From CAMLFJ01 sp035524955 (lineage in GTDB: Bacteria; Methylomirabilota; Methylomirabilia; Rokubacteriales; CSP1-6), in assembly GCA_035524955.1 (NCBI GenBank), contig DATLFG010000089.1, positions 1 to 64,000 on the forward strand: a stretch of DNA of 64,000 nt, given 5' to 3'. How positions within the stretch are numbered: the first letter of the stretch is position 1; each line of letters opens with the position of its first letter. Of the stretch, positions 1 to 7,800 are shown piece by piece. The notes beneath the pieces were generated by a model. The model was not told where the DNA came from and did not search any database. It saw only the letters and a program-made list of their open reading frames with translations. Both the position numbers and the translations under genes were made by a program.

Positions 1-1116
1 TCACCGGAGGTCGAAGGGCTGGGCCGCGTGCTTGACGAAGGGGTGGCGGCGCAGGGCTTCGGAGTTGAGCTCGACGCCGAGGCCGGGGCCGTTCGGCACC
101 TCCATCCAGCCGTCGCGCGCCTGGATGGGCCGGGTCAGGAACGGTGTCTCCTGGTCGCCGGTCGGGAACTCGACGGGCAGGGACCCACCGAAGGTTGCGG
201 CCACGTGCAGGGTCGCGGCCAGCCCGGGCCCGAAGTAGAACGAGTGCGGGGCGATCGGCAGGTTCGCGGCCTGGGCCAGGGCGGCGATCTTCCGGAACTC
301 GGAGATGCCGCCGACCTTGGTGACGCTCGGCTGCAGGACGTCGCCCGCCCGCTGCCGCACGATCTCGTTGAAGCCGTAGAGCGTGGATTCGTTCTCGCCC
401 AGCGCGATGGGCGTGTCGGTGGCGGCCGCGACGCGCGCGAGGCCCGCGTAGTCCTCCGGCGGCCACACCGGTTCTTCCAGCCAGAACAGACGATACGGGG
501 CCAGCGTGCGGGCCATCGCGATGGCCTCGAAGGGCGTCCAGGGGCAGTTGGTGTCGAGCATCAGCTCCACGTCCGGGCCCACCGCGTCGCGCGCCGCGCG
601 CACCGAGGCCACGTCGGTCTGGTGGAGCTTCAGCATGCGGAACCCCTGCGCGACGAACTGGCGGCAGGCGCCGGCCACCGCCTCCGGCGTCTCGTAGCGC
701 AGGAGGCTCGCGTAGGCGGGCAGGCGCGGCCGCCGGGCGCCGCCCAGCAGCTCGTAGACCGGCGCGTTGCGCACCTTGCCGAGCAGGTCCCACAGCGCGA
801 TCTCGATCCCGCTGATCGCGAACATGCCGAGCCCGCGCCGGCCGTAGATCATGGTGCCCCGGTGCATCACGTCCACCACCGCCTCGATCGCGAGCGGATC
901 GCGCCCGACGACGAGCGGGGCCAGGCTCTCCTCGATGACGCTCACCACCGCGAGCGGGGCTCCGTAGGCGAAGGCCTCCCCGAGGCCCGTGATGCCCTCG
1001 TCGGTGTGCACGAGCACGTAGATCTGCTTGCGCGTGCCTCCGGTCCAGGGCGACGGGGGCGTCATCGGCTTGAGGGGAATGGCGAGCGGCACGGCCTCGA
1101 TGGCGGTGATCTTCAT
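1..1116 (-). CDS. Mandelate racemase/muconate-lactonizing enzyme family (enolase superfamily)
   Basis: 371 residues, complete, with the stop at the first bases of the window. It has the two-domain enolase-superfamily build: an N-terminal capping domain (about 1-125) and a TIM barrel. Metal ligands are visible as Asp in LDTN, Glu in LEEP and Glu in LGENE. A K-x-H motif (LKLHQ) sits where the racemase subgroup has K-x-K, and a His lies in PHSFYFG near the C-terminus. Members abstract a proton alpha to a carboxylate (racemases, sugar-acid dehydratases, cycloisomerases). The substrate cannot be read from sequence. It follows the CoA-transferase gene by 3 bases, so the two are co-transcribed and probably serve an acid-catabolic route. 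Confidence 0.85.
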   Translation of the reverse strand: MKITAIEAVPLAIPLKPMTPPSPWTGGTRKQIYVLVHTDEGITGLGEAFAYGAPLAVVSVIEESLAPLVVGRDPLAIEAVVDVMHRGTMIYGRRGLGMFAISGIEIALWDLLGKVRNAPVYELLGGARRPRLPAYASLLRYETPEAVAGACRQFVAQGFRMLKLHQTDVASVRAARDAVGPDVELMLDTNCPWTPFEAIAMARTLAPYRLFWLEEPVWPPEDYAGLARVAAATDTPIALGENESTLYGFNEIVRQRAGDVLQPSVTKVGGISEFRKIAALAQAANLPIAPHSFYFGPGLAATLHVAATFGGSLPVEFPTGDQETPFLTRPIQARDGWMEVPNGPGLGVELNSEALRRHPFVKHAAQPFDLR

Positions 1117-1119
1117 GGG

Positions 1120-2040
1120 TCAGGCTCCGTAGTCGAGTGGCTCGGACAGCAAGGGGTGGGTGACGCGCACCGCGTCGAGGACGCCCGCGTCGAGCCGGGA
1201 GAGGAACGCCTTCCAGTCGGGCACGCCGTGGACCCAGTGGCCGAGCCACTGCCGGAAGCCCTCCGGGGTCCGGCTCTCCTCGTGAAAGCGCTGGTAGAAG
1301 TCGTGCCGGCGACCGTAGCAGCCCTGCACCGGCGAGGGGAACGCGCCCCACGGCTCGTGGACGACCGCGGCCACCTTGAGCGCGGGCGTGAGCACGAGGC
1401 CCGGGTCGCTCAGGATGCGCGCGCGCGACCGGATCTCCTCGGCCACGAGGATCACGCGCTTGGCCGCGAAGGCCGCCTGGCGCGTCACGCCCAGCGTGCC
1501 CCAGACGTGCGCGTGGCCTTCTTCGTCGGCGCGCTGTACGTGGAGGATGGCCACGTCGGGCGCGATCGCGGGCACCAGCAGGAGCGGGGCGCCCGACCAG
1601 GGATCGGTGGCCGGCTTGAAGGTCGGGTTGGAGCTCACCAGATCGGTGCCGAGCAGCGACCGGGTGGGCAGGTAGGGCACCCCGAGGGCCGCGGCCTGGA
1701 GCGCGAAGGCGATGGTGAGGTTCGAGTGGTCCTCCACCTCGAGCGGCCCGGGCACGCGCTGCTCGACCGCGCGGCGGTAGTTGTGGCCGAGGCCCTCGCT
1801 GACGTTGCCGACCCAGGCCGCGATCACCCGCCGCACGCAGCCGGCGCCGATGAGCTGATCGAAGAGGATGTCGGAGATGGGGCCGATCAGGGTGAGATCG
1901 CGCCGGCCCTGCCGGATCAGCTCGTGGCCCGCCGCGAACGGGATGAGCGCCTCGAGCGCCGTGCCCATGCAGATCGAGGCGCCGTCCGGCACGAAGCGGG
2001 CGACGGCATCCCGCATGGACATGAGCTTGGGCGGCGGCAC
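1120..2040 (-). CDS. CoA-transferase alpha subunit (GctA/IpdA-like), no beta subunit nearby
   Basis: 306 residues matching the alpha subunit of family I CoA-transferases of the glutaconate-CoA-transferase/IpdA type: an N-terminal GASICMG-type glycine-rich segment, then a long Rossmann-like domain. In this family the catalytic Glu lies on the beta subunit, which is missing from both neighbouring genes, so either the partner is elsewhere or the protein has another role. The start used is GTG at 2040; an ATG at 2022 is equally possible. It lies between a carboxymuconolactone-decarboxylase-like gene (9-base gap) and an enolase-superfamily gene, which suggests a small acyl-CoA catabolic operon. 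Confidence 0.75.
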   Translation of the reverse strand: MPPPKLMSMRDAVARFVPDGASICMGTALEALIPFAAGHELIRQGRRDLTLIGPISDILFDQLIGAGCVRRVIAAWVGNVSEGLGHNYRRAVEQRVPGPLEVEDHSNLTIAFALQAAALGVPYLPTRSLLGTDLVSSNPTFKPATDPWSGAPLLLVPAIAPDVAILHVQRADEEGHAHVWGTLGVTRQAAFAAKRVILVAEEIRSRARILSDPGLVLTPALKVAAVVHEPWGAFPSPVQGCYGRRHDFYQRFHEESRTPEGFRQWLGHWVHGVPDWKAFLSRLDAGVLDAVRVTHPLLSEPLDYGA

Positions 2041-2049
2041 CCCGGTATC

Positions 2050-2640
2050 TTACTCCACGACGGGCAGGGGCTTGAGCGGTGGGCGCTCCCCGGCGGGCAG
2101 CGGATGGCGGTCCACGTTGAGCACCATCGAGACGATCGAGTAGTAGCCGGAGGCCGCGATCAGGTCGATGACGCCTTGCTCGCCGAAGCGGTCGACGGCG
2201 GCCTTGAACGTGGCATCGGAGACCGCCTTGTCGCGGAACAGCTCGGTGCAGAAATCGTGGACGATCCGCTGATCGTCGCTCATGGGCGACGGGCGACGGC
2301 CCTCCGCGATCGCGTCGATGATCGCGTCCGGGAGCCCCGCGGTGCGCGCCAGCTGGCTGTGGGCCCAGAACTCGTACTGCGCGCCCCAGAAGCGGCCGGT
2401 GATCAGGATGGCCATCTCGTTGAGCGCGGCGGGGATCGTGGACTGGAAGCGGATGTACTCGCCGATCTTCTGCACGCGGTCGGCCACCTCGGGGCTGCGC
2501 AGCAGCGCGTTGAAGGGCCCGCGGGCTCCCTTGCGCGGGCCCGAGACGATGGCCTGGTAGCTCTCGCGCTGGCGCGGGGTCATGGTGGCTTCGGTGAGCA
2601 GAGCGAAGCGGCGGCCGTCGGTCGGATGCTCGGGGGTCAT
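2050..2640 (-). CDS. Carboxymuconolactone decarboxylase (CMD/AhpD-like) family protein
   Basis: 196 residues, all-helical CMD-type protein. The family signature region reads E-Y/F-W-A-H-S around residue 100 (conserved His, no redox Cys pair). It is therefore more like the decarboxylase/lactone side of the family than the AhpD peroxidase side, which needs C-x-x-C. First gene of the three-gene minus-strand operon that ends at the window edge. CMD-like proteins of this length often accompany aromatic or hydroaromatic catabolic genes; the true reaction is unknown. Confidence 0.75.
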   Translation of the reverse strand: MTPEHPTDGRRFALLTEATMTPRQRESYQAIVSGPRKGARGPFNALLRSPEVADRVQKIGEYIRFQSTIPAALNEMAILITGRFWGAQYEFWAHSQLARTAGLPDAIIDAIAEGRRPSPMSDDQRIVHDFCTELFRDKAVSDATFKAAVDRFGEQGVIDLIAASGYYSIVSMVLNVDRHPLPAGERPPLKPLPVVE

Positions 2641-2692
2641 CGGTGTCTCCTTGTGAGGAAGTCGCTCGTGAGTGAGAGGCGGCAGAGCATAC

Positions 2693-2727
2693 CGCCCCGC
2701 CCAAGCCCTCCGGGTGGAGGCGGGGCG
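2693..2727. repeat. Inverted repeat (9-bp arms) between the PIN toxin and CMD genes
   Basis: cgccccgcc at 2693-2701 is exactly complementary to ggcggggcg at 2719-2727. It lies just past the stop of the PIN toxin (read leftwards) and upstream of the CMD gene. It could act as a terminator stem for the toxin-antitoxin operon, but there is no T-run, so this is only a structural note. Confidence 0.3.
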
Positions 2728-2780
2728 TCAGGTCGTCGATACCATTGAGGATGCTGCCGGGGAGAACGACCAACAGGCCC

Positions 2781-3179
2781 TCAGGTCCGCAACAGTACCC
2801 CTCCCTCCAGCCGAGCCTGCCGGCGATCGAACGTGGCCGTCGTCGCTCCGAGGGCGCGATGGCGGGCGACGATCAAGCGGTCGACAACGCCCGCATGTCC
2901 TCTCGCCCCTTGCCCCAAGGCTTCCGGGGCCCTGAGCGGATCCACTTGTACGACGCCGGCGCTGAAGAACGCCTGGAGCCGGCTTAGCGCCACTGTCTGC
3001 GGAACATCGTAGTGATGCCGGAGGGCATGGAACGCCTCGGCAACCACGAGATCGGTCACGATCACTTTCTCCCCGGCGACGAGCGCGCGCTCGATCCTGC
3101 GCCGGGCGACTTCCGCCTGCGCGCGTGGCTCGCCGATGAGCAGGCGAAGCACGACCGAGGTGTCAAGCCCGATGGCCAC
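2781..3179 (-). CDS. PIN-domain toxin (VapC-type ribonuclease)
   Basis: 132 residues from the GTG at 3179, chosen because an AAGGGA ribosome site lies about 7 bases upstream; a TTG at 3197 would add six residues. The PIN fold acidic residues are visible: Asp in GLDTS at the N-terminus, Glu in VAEAF, Asp in VVDRLIVA and Asp in TFDRR. VapC proteins are Mg-dependent RNases that usually cut tRNA or rRNA and are neutralised by a cognate antitoxin. The gene overlaps the upstream AbrB-type antitoxin by 17 bases, the usual antitoxin-first order. Confidence 0.85.
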   Translation of the reverse strand: MAIGLDTSVVLRLLIGEPRAQAEVARRRIERALVAGEKVIVTDLVVAEAFHALRHHYDVPQTVALSRLQAFFSAGVVQVDPLRAPEALGQGARGHAGVVDRLIVARHRALGATTATFDRRQARLEGGVLLRT

Positions 3180-3423
3180 CCGCCCATCCCTTGGCAATGC
3201 TCCGACGGATGTCGCTCAACCGATGCGACTTTCCCTTGGCGTACCGGCGAAGGGAACCCACCCAGGACCAGTCGGGTCCCGGACCCTTCAGAACCCACAC
3301 GGTTTGCTTCCCGACGAGCTGGCGCTCCACCGCGACCTTCGCCCCGGGAGCGAGACCGAGCTCCTTGCAGAGAGCGGCCGGGAGGGTGGCCTGACGTTTG
3401 GCGGTGATGGTGACGACGTGCAT
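3163..3423 (-). CDS. AbrB/SpoVT-type antitoxin partner of the PIN toxin
   Basis: 86 residues from the ATG at 3423, at the start of the recognisable domain (MHVVTITAKRQATLPAALC, a swapped-hairpin AbrB fold with the typical Q-x-T-L-P strand-turn). Residues after about 50 form a basic, probably helical tail that would wrap the toxin. AbrB-type antitoxins bind their own promoter as dimers; a 7-bp inverted repeat 23 bases upstream of the start is a candidate operator. Toxin overlap and order support the pairing. Earlier in-frame starts exist, but they precede the conserved domain and cover the operator. Confidence 0.82.
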   Translation of the reverse strand: MHVVTITAKRQATLPAALCKELGLAPGAKVAVERQLVGKQTVWVLKGPGPDWSWVGSLRRYAKGKSHRLSDIRRSIAKGWAGGHRA

Positions 3424-3445
3424 GCCCCGAAGCGTAGCGCAGATC

Positions 3446-3474
3446 GCCTTACTCGGCAATGTATCCGGTAAGGC
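3446..3474 (-). promoter_or_regulatory. Candidate operator palindrome upstream of the antitoxin gene
   Basis: gccttac (3446-3452) and gtaaggc (3468-3474) are perfect inverted 7-mers with a 15-base spacer, about 22 bases before the antitoxin ATG. The right-hand part of the spacer, read on the minus strand, holds a TACATT that could be a -10 box. Placement suits autoregulation by the AbrB-type antitoxin. The binding role is inferred. Confidence 0.4.
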
Positions 3475-3538
3475 ACTGTATCTTGTTCCACTCAGCGAGT
3501 TGGTCGGCGAACCGCGCATACTGCGGTAAGCTCTCCGG

Positions 3539-4303
3539 GTGGACCCTCGACTCGACGTCATGGTGGAGGCCGCCCGCGCCGGGGGCGCGACGGCCCTCGC
3601 GCACTACCGGCGCGGGGGTCCGGTCTCGCTGAAGCCGGACCGCTCCCCGGTGACCGAGGCCGACCGCGCGGCCGAGGGCGCGATCCTCGACGTACTGCGC
3701 GCCCGTTGCCCCGACCACGGGGCGCTCGGCGAGGAGCTGGGCGAGTCCGGCCCGCGCGCGCGGCGCTTCATCGTGGACCCCATCGACGGCACGCGGAACT
3801 TCGTGCGGGGCATCCCCACCTGGGCGGTGCTGATCGGGCTCGAGGAGGACGGCCAGGTCACGGCGGGCGTGGTCTACCAGCCGGTCACCGGCACGCTCCA
3901 CACCGCGTGGCGGGGGCAGGGGGCCTCCCGGGACGGCGTGCGGATCCACGTGTCCCCGGTGGACGCGCTCGATCGCGCGCTGGTCGTGCACTCCTCCGTG
4001 AACTTCCTGCGGCGGAGCGCCTACTGGGACGGCTTCCTCCGCCTGGCCGACCGGACGCAGGTCCAGCGGGGCTTCGGCGACTTCTCCGCCTACCTCTGGG
4101 TGGCCGAGGGGCAGGGCGAGATCGCGCTCTCGACCACCGTGAAGGCGTGGGACCTGGCCGCGCTCAAGGTCGTCGTGGAGGAGGCGGGCGGGCGCGTCAC
4201 GGATCTCGACGGCCGCACCGGCATCTACGGCAGCACCGTCCTCGCCAGCAATGGCCTGCTGCACGACGCCGCGCTCGCCGCGCTGCGAAAGGAGCGCGCG
4301 TGA
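3539..4303 (+). CDS. Inositol monophosphatase-family phosphatase (HisN-like)
   Basis: 254 residues, GTG start. Signature residues of the Mg-dependent inositol phosphatase family are present: the Glu pair in GEELGE (about 62-66), DPIDGTRNF (about 80-88), and the C-terminal W-D-L-A-A motif. The family hydrolyses inositol-1-phosphate, histidinol phosphate, 3'-phosphoadenosine phosphate or fructose bisphosphate. The FVRGIPTW stretch after the metal site resembles histidinol-phosphatase-type members, so HisN is a reasonable guess, but no his genes are near. It overlaps the following SDR gene by a GTGA junction. Confidence 0.85.
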   Translation: MDPRLDVMVEAARAGGATALAHYRRGGPVSLKPDRSPVTEADRAAEGAILDVLRARCPDHGALGEELGESGPRARRFIVDPIDGTRNFVRGIPTWAVLIGLEEDGQVTAGVVYQPVTGTLHTAWRGQGASRDGVRIHVSPVDALDRALVVHSSVNFLRRSAYWDGFLRLADRTQVQRGFGDFSAYLWVAEGQGEIALSTTVKAWDLAALKVVVEEAGGRVTDLDGRTGIYGSTVLASNGLLHDAALAALRKERA

Positions 4304-5142
4304 AGACGTTCCGGGATCGGGTCGCGGTGGTGACGGGCGCGGCGAGCGGGATCGGGCTCGCGCTCGCCGCGCGCTTCGCGGCCGACGGCGCGACGGTGGT
4401 CATGGCCGACATCGAGGCGGCAGCCCTCGAGACCGCGGCGGAGGGGCTGCGGCGGACGGGCGCGCGGCTGCTGGCCACGCGGGTGGACGTCTCGCGCCCC
4501 GAGGACGTGGAGCGGCTGGCCCGGGAGACCTACGACGCCTTCGGCGCGGCCCACGTGCTCTGCAACAACGCGGGCGTCGCGGTGATCGGCGCGGTCCACG
4601 AGCACACGCTGGCCGACTGGCAGTGGGTCATCAACGTGAACCTGTGGGGCGTCATCCACGGCGTCCGCGCGTTCCTGCCGCGCATGCTGGGCGGCGGCGG
4701 CGAGGGGCACATCGTCAACACCGCGTCCATGGCCGGGCTCACCACCGCGCCGTTCATGTCGGTCTACGACGTCACCAAGCACGGCGTCGTGGCGCTTTCG
4801 GAGTCCATGTACAAGGAGCTCCAGGTGACCGGCGCGCCGATCGGCGTGTCGGTGCTCTGTCCCGGGCTCATCGACACCAACATCATGCGATCGTCCCGCA
4901 ACCGGCCCCCGGACCTCGCCGAGAGCGGCAAGGCCGGGCCGATGGCCGAGGCGTTCGGGCGGACGCTGTCCGACCGGCTCGCCGACGGCTATCCGCCCTC
5001 CGAGGTGGCCGACCAGGTCCTTGAGGGCATCCGCGACGGCCGCTTCTACATCGTGCCCGCCCAGCCCGAGGTGAAGAGCGGCATCCGGGTCCGCGCGGAG
5101 GATCTCATGGCGCTGAGGAACCCGACGATGCGGACGCCATGA
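4300..5142 (+). CDS. Short-chain dehydrogenase/reductase (SDR)
   Basis: 280 residues. The GTG start at 4300 overlaps the previous stop (GTGA). Classical SDR: nucleotide-binding T-G-A-A-S-G-I-G at about 12-19, N-N-A-G-V near 90, catalytic Ser in NTASMAG, and Y-x-x-x-K in VYDVTKHG. It reduces or oxidises an alcohol/ketone with NAD(P)H; substrate unknown. The acidic residue after the second strand (MADIE) favours NAD over NADP. It sits in a tight four-gene run with a phosphatase, a VOC protein and a MerB-like fragment. Confidence 0.9.
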   Translation: MKTFRDRVAVVTGAASGIGLALAARFAADGATVVMADIEAAALETAAEGLRRTGARLLATRVDVSRPEDVERLARETYDAFGAAHVLCNNAGVAVIGAVHEHTLADWQWVINVNLWGVIHGVRAFLPRMLGGGGEGHIVNTASMAGLTTAPFMSVYDVTKHGVVALSESMYKELQVTGAPIGVSVLCPGLIDTNIMRSSRNRPPDLAESGKAGPMAEAFGRTLSDRLADGYPPSEVADQVLEGIRDGRFYIVPAQPEVKSGIRVRAEDLMALRNPTMRTP

Positions 5143-5537
5143 TCGCCGGACTCGACCATGTGGTCATCGTGGCGCGCGACTTCGAGACCGCGCTGGCCTT
5201 CTACACGGGAGTGCTCGGCTGCGAGCCGCTCGGGGTGGACGACTGGCGACAGGGTCGGCGCCGGTTTCCTTCGGTCCGCGCCGGCCGCACGATGATCAAC
5301 ATCCACCAGATGGGGCGCCCGGTGGGGCTGGACGCGGCCAACATGCAGGTCGGCTCGGAAGACCTCTGCTTCGAGTGGAGCGGCCCGATCGACGGCGCCA
5401 TCGACCGCCTGCGCGCGCACGGCGTGGCGATCGAGGTAGGGCCGGTCAAGCGCTTCGGGGCCCGGGGCCGCGAGGGGACGTCGGTCTACTTCCGCGATCC
5501 CGATGGCAACCTCCTGGAGGTGATGAGCTACGAGTGA
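5139..5537 (+). CDS. VOC-family metalloenzyme (glyoxalase/dioxygenase fold)
   Basis: 132 residues forming two beta-alpha-beta-beta-beta modules. An N-terminal LDHVVIVA supplies the first metal His, and the last strand ends DPDGNLLEVMSYE with the conserved metal-binding Glu. Overlaps the SDR stop as ATGA. VOC proteins of this size include methylmalonyl-CoA epimerase-like, fosfomycin-resistance-like and virulence-protein-like members. Nothing here singles out one activity. Confidence 0.88.
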   Translation: MIAGLDHVVIVARDFETALAFYTGVLGCEPLGVDDWRQGRRRFPSVRAGRTMINIHQMGRPVGLDAANMQVGSEDLCFEWSGPIDGAIDRLRAHGVAIEVGPVKRFGARGREGTSVYFRDPDGNLLEVMSYE

Positions 5538-5541
5538 AGCG

Positions 5542-5978
5542 GTGGCCGATGCCGAGCTCCGGCTCTGGATCTACCGGCACTTCGCCGATACCGGGCGCGC
5601 TCCGAGCCCGGTCGAGATGGCGGGCCACTTCCGGGTCACGCCGGACCAGGTCGAGGAGGCCCTGCATCGCCTGCAGCGGGAGGCCGACGCGCTCGTCCTC
5701 ATCCCGGGAAGCCCGTACATCTGGATGGCCGAGCCGTTCTCGGCGGTCCCGACCTCGTTCCTCGTCCGCGCGGGCGAGCGCCGGTGGTGGGGCAACTGCA
5801 TCTGGGACAGTCTCGGCATCCTGGCCTTGCTCGGACTCGATGGCGACGTGTCCACCGCGTGCTCGCGCTCCGGCCGGCCGCTGCGTGTCACCGTCGATGG
5901 CGGCGCACGGTCTCCGAGCGCCAGGGCATTCTCGACGCGGCCGGGCTGGAGGGTCCCTTCTGGCGCCTGGAGCACTGA
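5542..5978 (+). pseudogene. MerB-like (alkylmercury lyase family) gene, frameshifted or truncated
   Basis: The GTG at 5542 opens a protein with the helix-turn-helix-like N-terminus and core of alkylmercury-lyase-like proteins: IYRHFADTGRAP, YIWMAEPFSAVPT, then GERRWWGNCIWDSLGI and a T-x-C-S-R-S-G stretch. Family resemblance stops near 5903. Good high-GC codon use then moves to another frame (read from about 5907 to a stop at 5978, ending GPFWRLEH), while the original frame becomes arginine-rich noise running over the oppositely oriented Uma2 gene. The conserved MerB C-terminal part is absent. I read this as a frameshift or internal deletion; a sequencing error is possible. Confidence 0.6.
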
Positions 5979-6034
5979 CGCGGCCGCCCACCACCGCCTG
6001 AGGCCCGAACCTCACCGCAGCGCCTACCGGGGGC

Positions 6035-6613
6035 TCAGGGGAGCACGTCGCAGACGCGGATGGTGGCGCCGGGCAGCGCCAGCGGCGAGGCGACGGCCTC
6101 GCCCCGGAGCACCTCGACCGATCGGTAGCGCCAGCCGAACGACGCGGCCGGATCAGGGCACGGGTCCCGATGCACTTCGAGGGTATGATCCACGAGATTC
6201 ACGACCCAGTAGTCGGCGAGGCCGGCACGGGCATAGAGGCTCCCCTTGTGGTCGCGGTCGAGCGCGAGGCTCGACTCGCTGACCTCCACGACGAGTGCGG
6301 GGCGCGAGGGGTGCCCGGCCACGTAGTCACGGAAGCTTCCCGGCACCACGGCAACGTCAGGCTCCGGCTCGGAGTCTTCGTCGAGCGCCAGCGGCCCTTG
6401 CCCGCGTACCTGCCACCCCCGGCCGAACGCACTCCGCAGGGCCTCCTCCATCGCCTGGACCGCGGCGAAGTGCCGGCTCCCTTGCGGCTCCGCCACGATG
6501 AGCTGACCGCCGACCAGCTCGACCGGATCGCCGGGCGGGAAGAAGCCGGTCTCGATCAATCGCTCGTACTCGACCCGCCGCCACCGGCGGGTCTTGACCT
6601 CTGCGCGAGCCAT
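6035..6613 (-). CDS. Uma2-family putative restriction endonuclease (DUF820)
   Basis: 192 residues from the ATG at 6613. PD-(D/E)xK-like fold typical of Uma2: an N-terminal ELVGGQLIV strand-turn, EPEPDVAVV carrying the Asp, VVEVSESSLALDRDHK with the E-x-S and Lys motifs, and YARAGLADYWVVN. Uma2 proteins are abundant in cyanobacteria and some soil phyla. Their target is unknown and they are often called putative endonucleases. No methylase partner is adjacent, so restriction activity is doubtful. It is divergent from the selenoprotein gene. Confidence 0.85.
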   Translation of the reverse strand: MARAEVKTRRWRRVEYERLIETGFFPPGDPVELVGGQLIVAEPQGSRHFAAVQAMEEALRSAFGRGWQVRGQGPLALDEDSEPEPDVAVVPGSFRDYVAGHPSRPALVVEVSESSLALDRDHKGSLYARAGLADYWVVNLVDHTLEVHRDPCPDPAASFGWRYRSVEVLRGEAVASPLALPGATIRVCDVLP

Positions 6614-6744
6614 GTGTCGAGCGTAACGATCCTGAGGGGGCCGGTCAATGTCCTCGGACAGTGACAGCTCCGAGACGATCTGTCTTGTCTCCGTCGTGAA
6701 TGCCCGCGGCTCGGCGCCGGGCATTCTTGACACCGTCGGGGGCG

Positions 6745-7338
6745 ATGGTAACGTGCGTGTCGATGCTTCGCGCGCACCGGCGGCTCTTGATCGTGCGCGG
6801 CATCGGCCTCCTGATCGCCTCCCTGGCGGTGGTGCTCCTCGTGCCGGCGCCCTCGCCGGCGGTGGGCGAGGACATCCGCACCCTGCTGCGGGAGCTCGCG
6901 ATCCAGGTGCCATCGCGCGAGGTGAGCGCCCCATCGCTGTCGCTGCCCGACACGAACGGAGCGCCGGTCCGGCTCGCCGACTACAAGGGCCGGCCGGTGA
7001 TGATCTATTTCTGGACCACCTACTGAGTGCATTGCACGAGGGAGTTGCCCTCGATGAACGCACTGTACGAGGAGTTCAAGGGACGTGGCCTCGTGTTGCT
7101 GCTCGTGAACATGGGCGAAGACGCGGAGACCGTCCGCCGTGTCGTGAAGGCGCGGCGCTACACCGCGCCGGTCTTGCTGGATGGGGGCCGGCAGGTATCG
7201 GACGCCTACGCCGTGACCGCGACGCCCACCGTGTATCTCGTCGACCGCCGGCTTCAGATCATCGGGCGGGCGGTCGGCCGGCGCGACTGGGGCGGGCAGG
7301 CGGGGCGCCGCCTGATCGACGCGCTCGTCCGGCCTTGA
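6745..7338 (+). CDS. TlpA/redoxin-like thioredoxin-fold selenoprotein (U-x-x-C), membrane-anchored
   Basis: Two reading-frame halves are joined by one in-frame TGA at 7024-7026. The upstream half ends GRPVMIYFWTTY and the downstream half continues VHCTRELPSMNALYEEF. The TGA thus falls exactly at the first cysteine of the thioredoxin C-x-x-C, giving Sec-Val-His-Cys. The rest of the fold is intact on both sides: an N-terminal signal or anchor (about residues 8-35), an L-A-D-Y-K-G-R-P strand lead-in, and the cis-Pro loop TATPTVYLVD. A hairpin right after the TGA matches a bacterial SECIS. With the start at 6745 the protein is 197 residues with Sec94/Cys97; an ATG at 6763 is an alternative. The likely role is an extracytoplasmic thiol-disulfide exchange or peroxidase partner of the cytochrome c downstream. 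Confidence 0.82.
7027..7063 (+). promoter_or_regulatory. Predicted bacterial SECIS element
   Basis: Immediately 3' of the TGA, cgaggg (7037-7042) pairs perfectly with ccctcg (7048-7053) around the 5-base loop agttg. The outer bases gtgc (7027-7030) pair with gcac (7060-7063). The apical loop starts 16 bases after the TGA and has G at its second position followed by U. Bacterial SECIS elements need a short stem, a small loop with an early G, and about 16-37 bases of spacing; this one meets all three. It lies inside coding sequence, as expected in bacteria. Confidence 0.75.
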
Positions 7339-7378
7339 GGATCGCAGGGCCGGGTGGGCCTGGTGTGAGCGGTAACCC

Positions 7379-7777
7379 ATGAGGGCCGGTCGCGCGGTGG
7401 TCCTGCTCGGAGTCGGCGTCGTGGCCCTGGCCCTGGTCTTCGTGTGGTGGTCGCGGCCGGAGCCCACCGCCGGTCCGGTGCGGATCCCGGAGCTGTCGGC
7501 GGAGGCGCAGGCGGGCAAGCGTGCGTTCGACCTCCACTGCGCCCCGTGTCACGGCGAGAGCGCCGGCGGCAGCCCGGCCGGGCCGCCCCTCGTTCATCGC
7601 ATCTACCGGACCGCGCACCATGCGGACGTCGCCTTCGAGCTGGCCGTCCGACGGGGCGTTCGCGCCCATCACTGGCGGTTCGGTGACATGCCCCCTGTGC
7701 CAGCCGTGGGCCGACCGGAGATCGTCCAGATCACCCGCTACGTGCGCGAGCTGCAGCGGGCCAACGGCATCGAATGA
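7379..7777 (+). CDS. Membrane-anchored class I cytochrome c
   Basis: 132 residues: an uncleaved N-terminal anchor (about 5-24, ending at WW), then a c-type haem site C-A-P-C-H near residue 59 and an axial-ligand region GDMPPVP. The C-terminal helix ITRYVRELQ is typical of small cytochrome c domains. It starts 40 bases after the selenoprotein gene on the same strand, so both products probably face the periplasm and may exchange electrons. Close to SCO/TlpA-plus-cytochrome arrangements used in oxidase assembly or thiosulfate/nitrite chemistry, but no oxidase gene is adjacent. Confidence 0.88.
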   Translation: MRAGRAVVLLGVGVVALALVFVWWSRPEPTAGPVRIPELSAEAQAGKRAFDLHCAPCHGESAGGSPAGPPLVHRIYRTAHHADVAFELAVRRGVRAHHWRFGDMPPVPAVGRPEIVQITRYVRELQRANGIE

Positions 7778-7800
7778 GCCGGCAAGGCTATTGGGTTTCC

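Noticed and set aside
28..2748. A 906-codon open frame antisense to the enolase and CoA-transferase genes
   Set aside because: Rich in Arg/Gly/His/Asp with no domain; high-G+C antisense shadow of well-recognised genes on the other strand.
5976..5978. Second candidate selenocysteine codon at the end of the MerB-like fragment
   Set aside because: The frame after this TGA shows no family match and no hairpin at the right distance; read as a plain stop.
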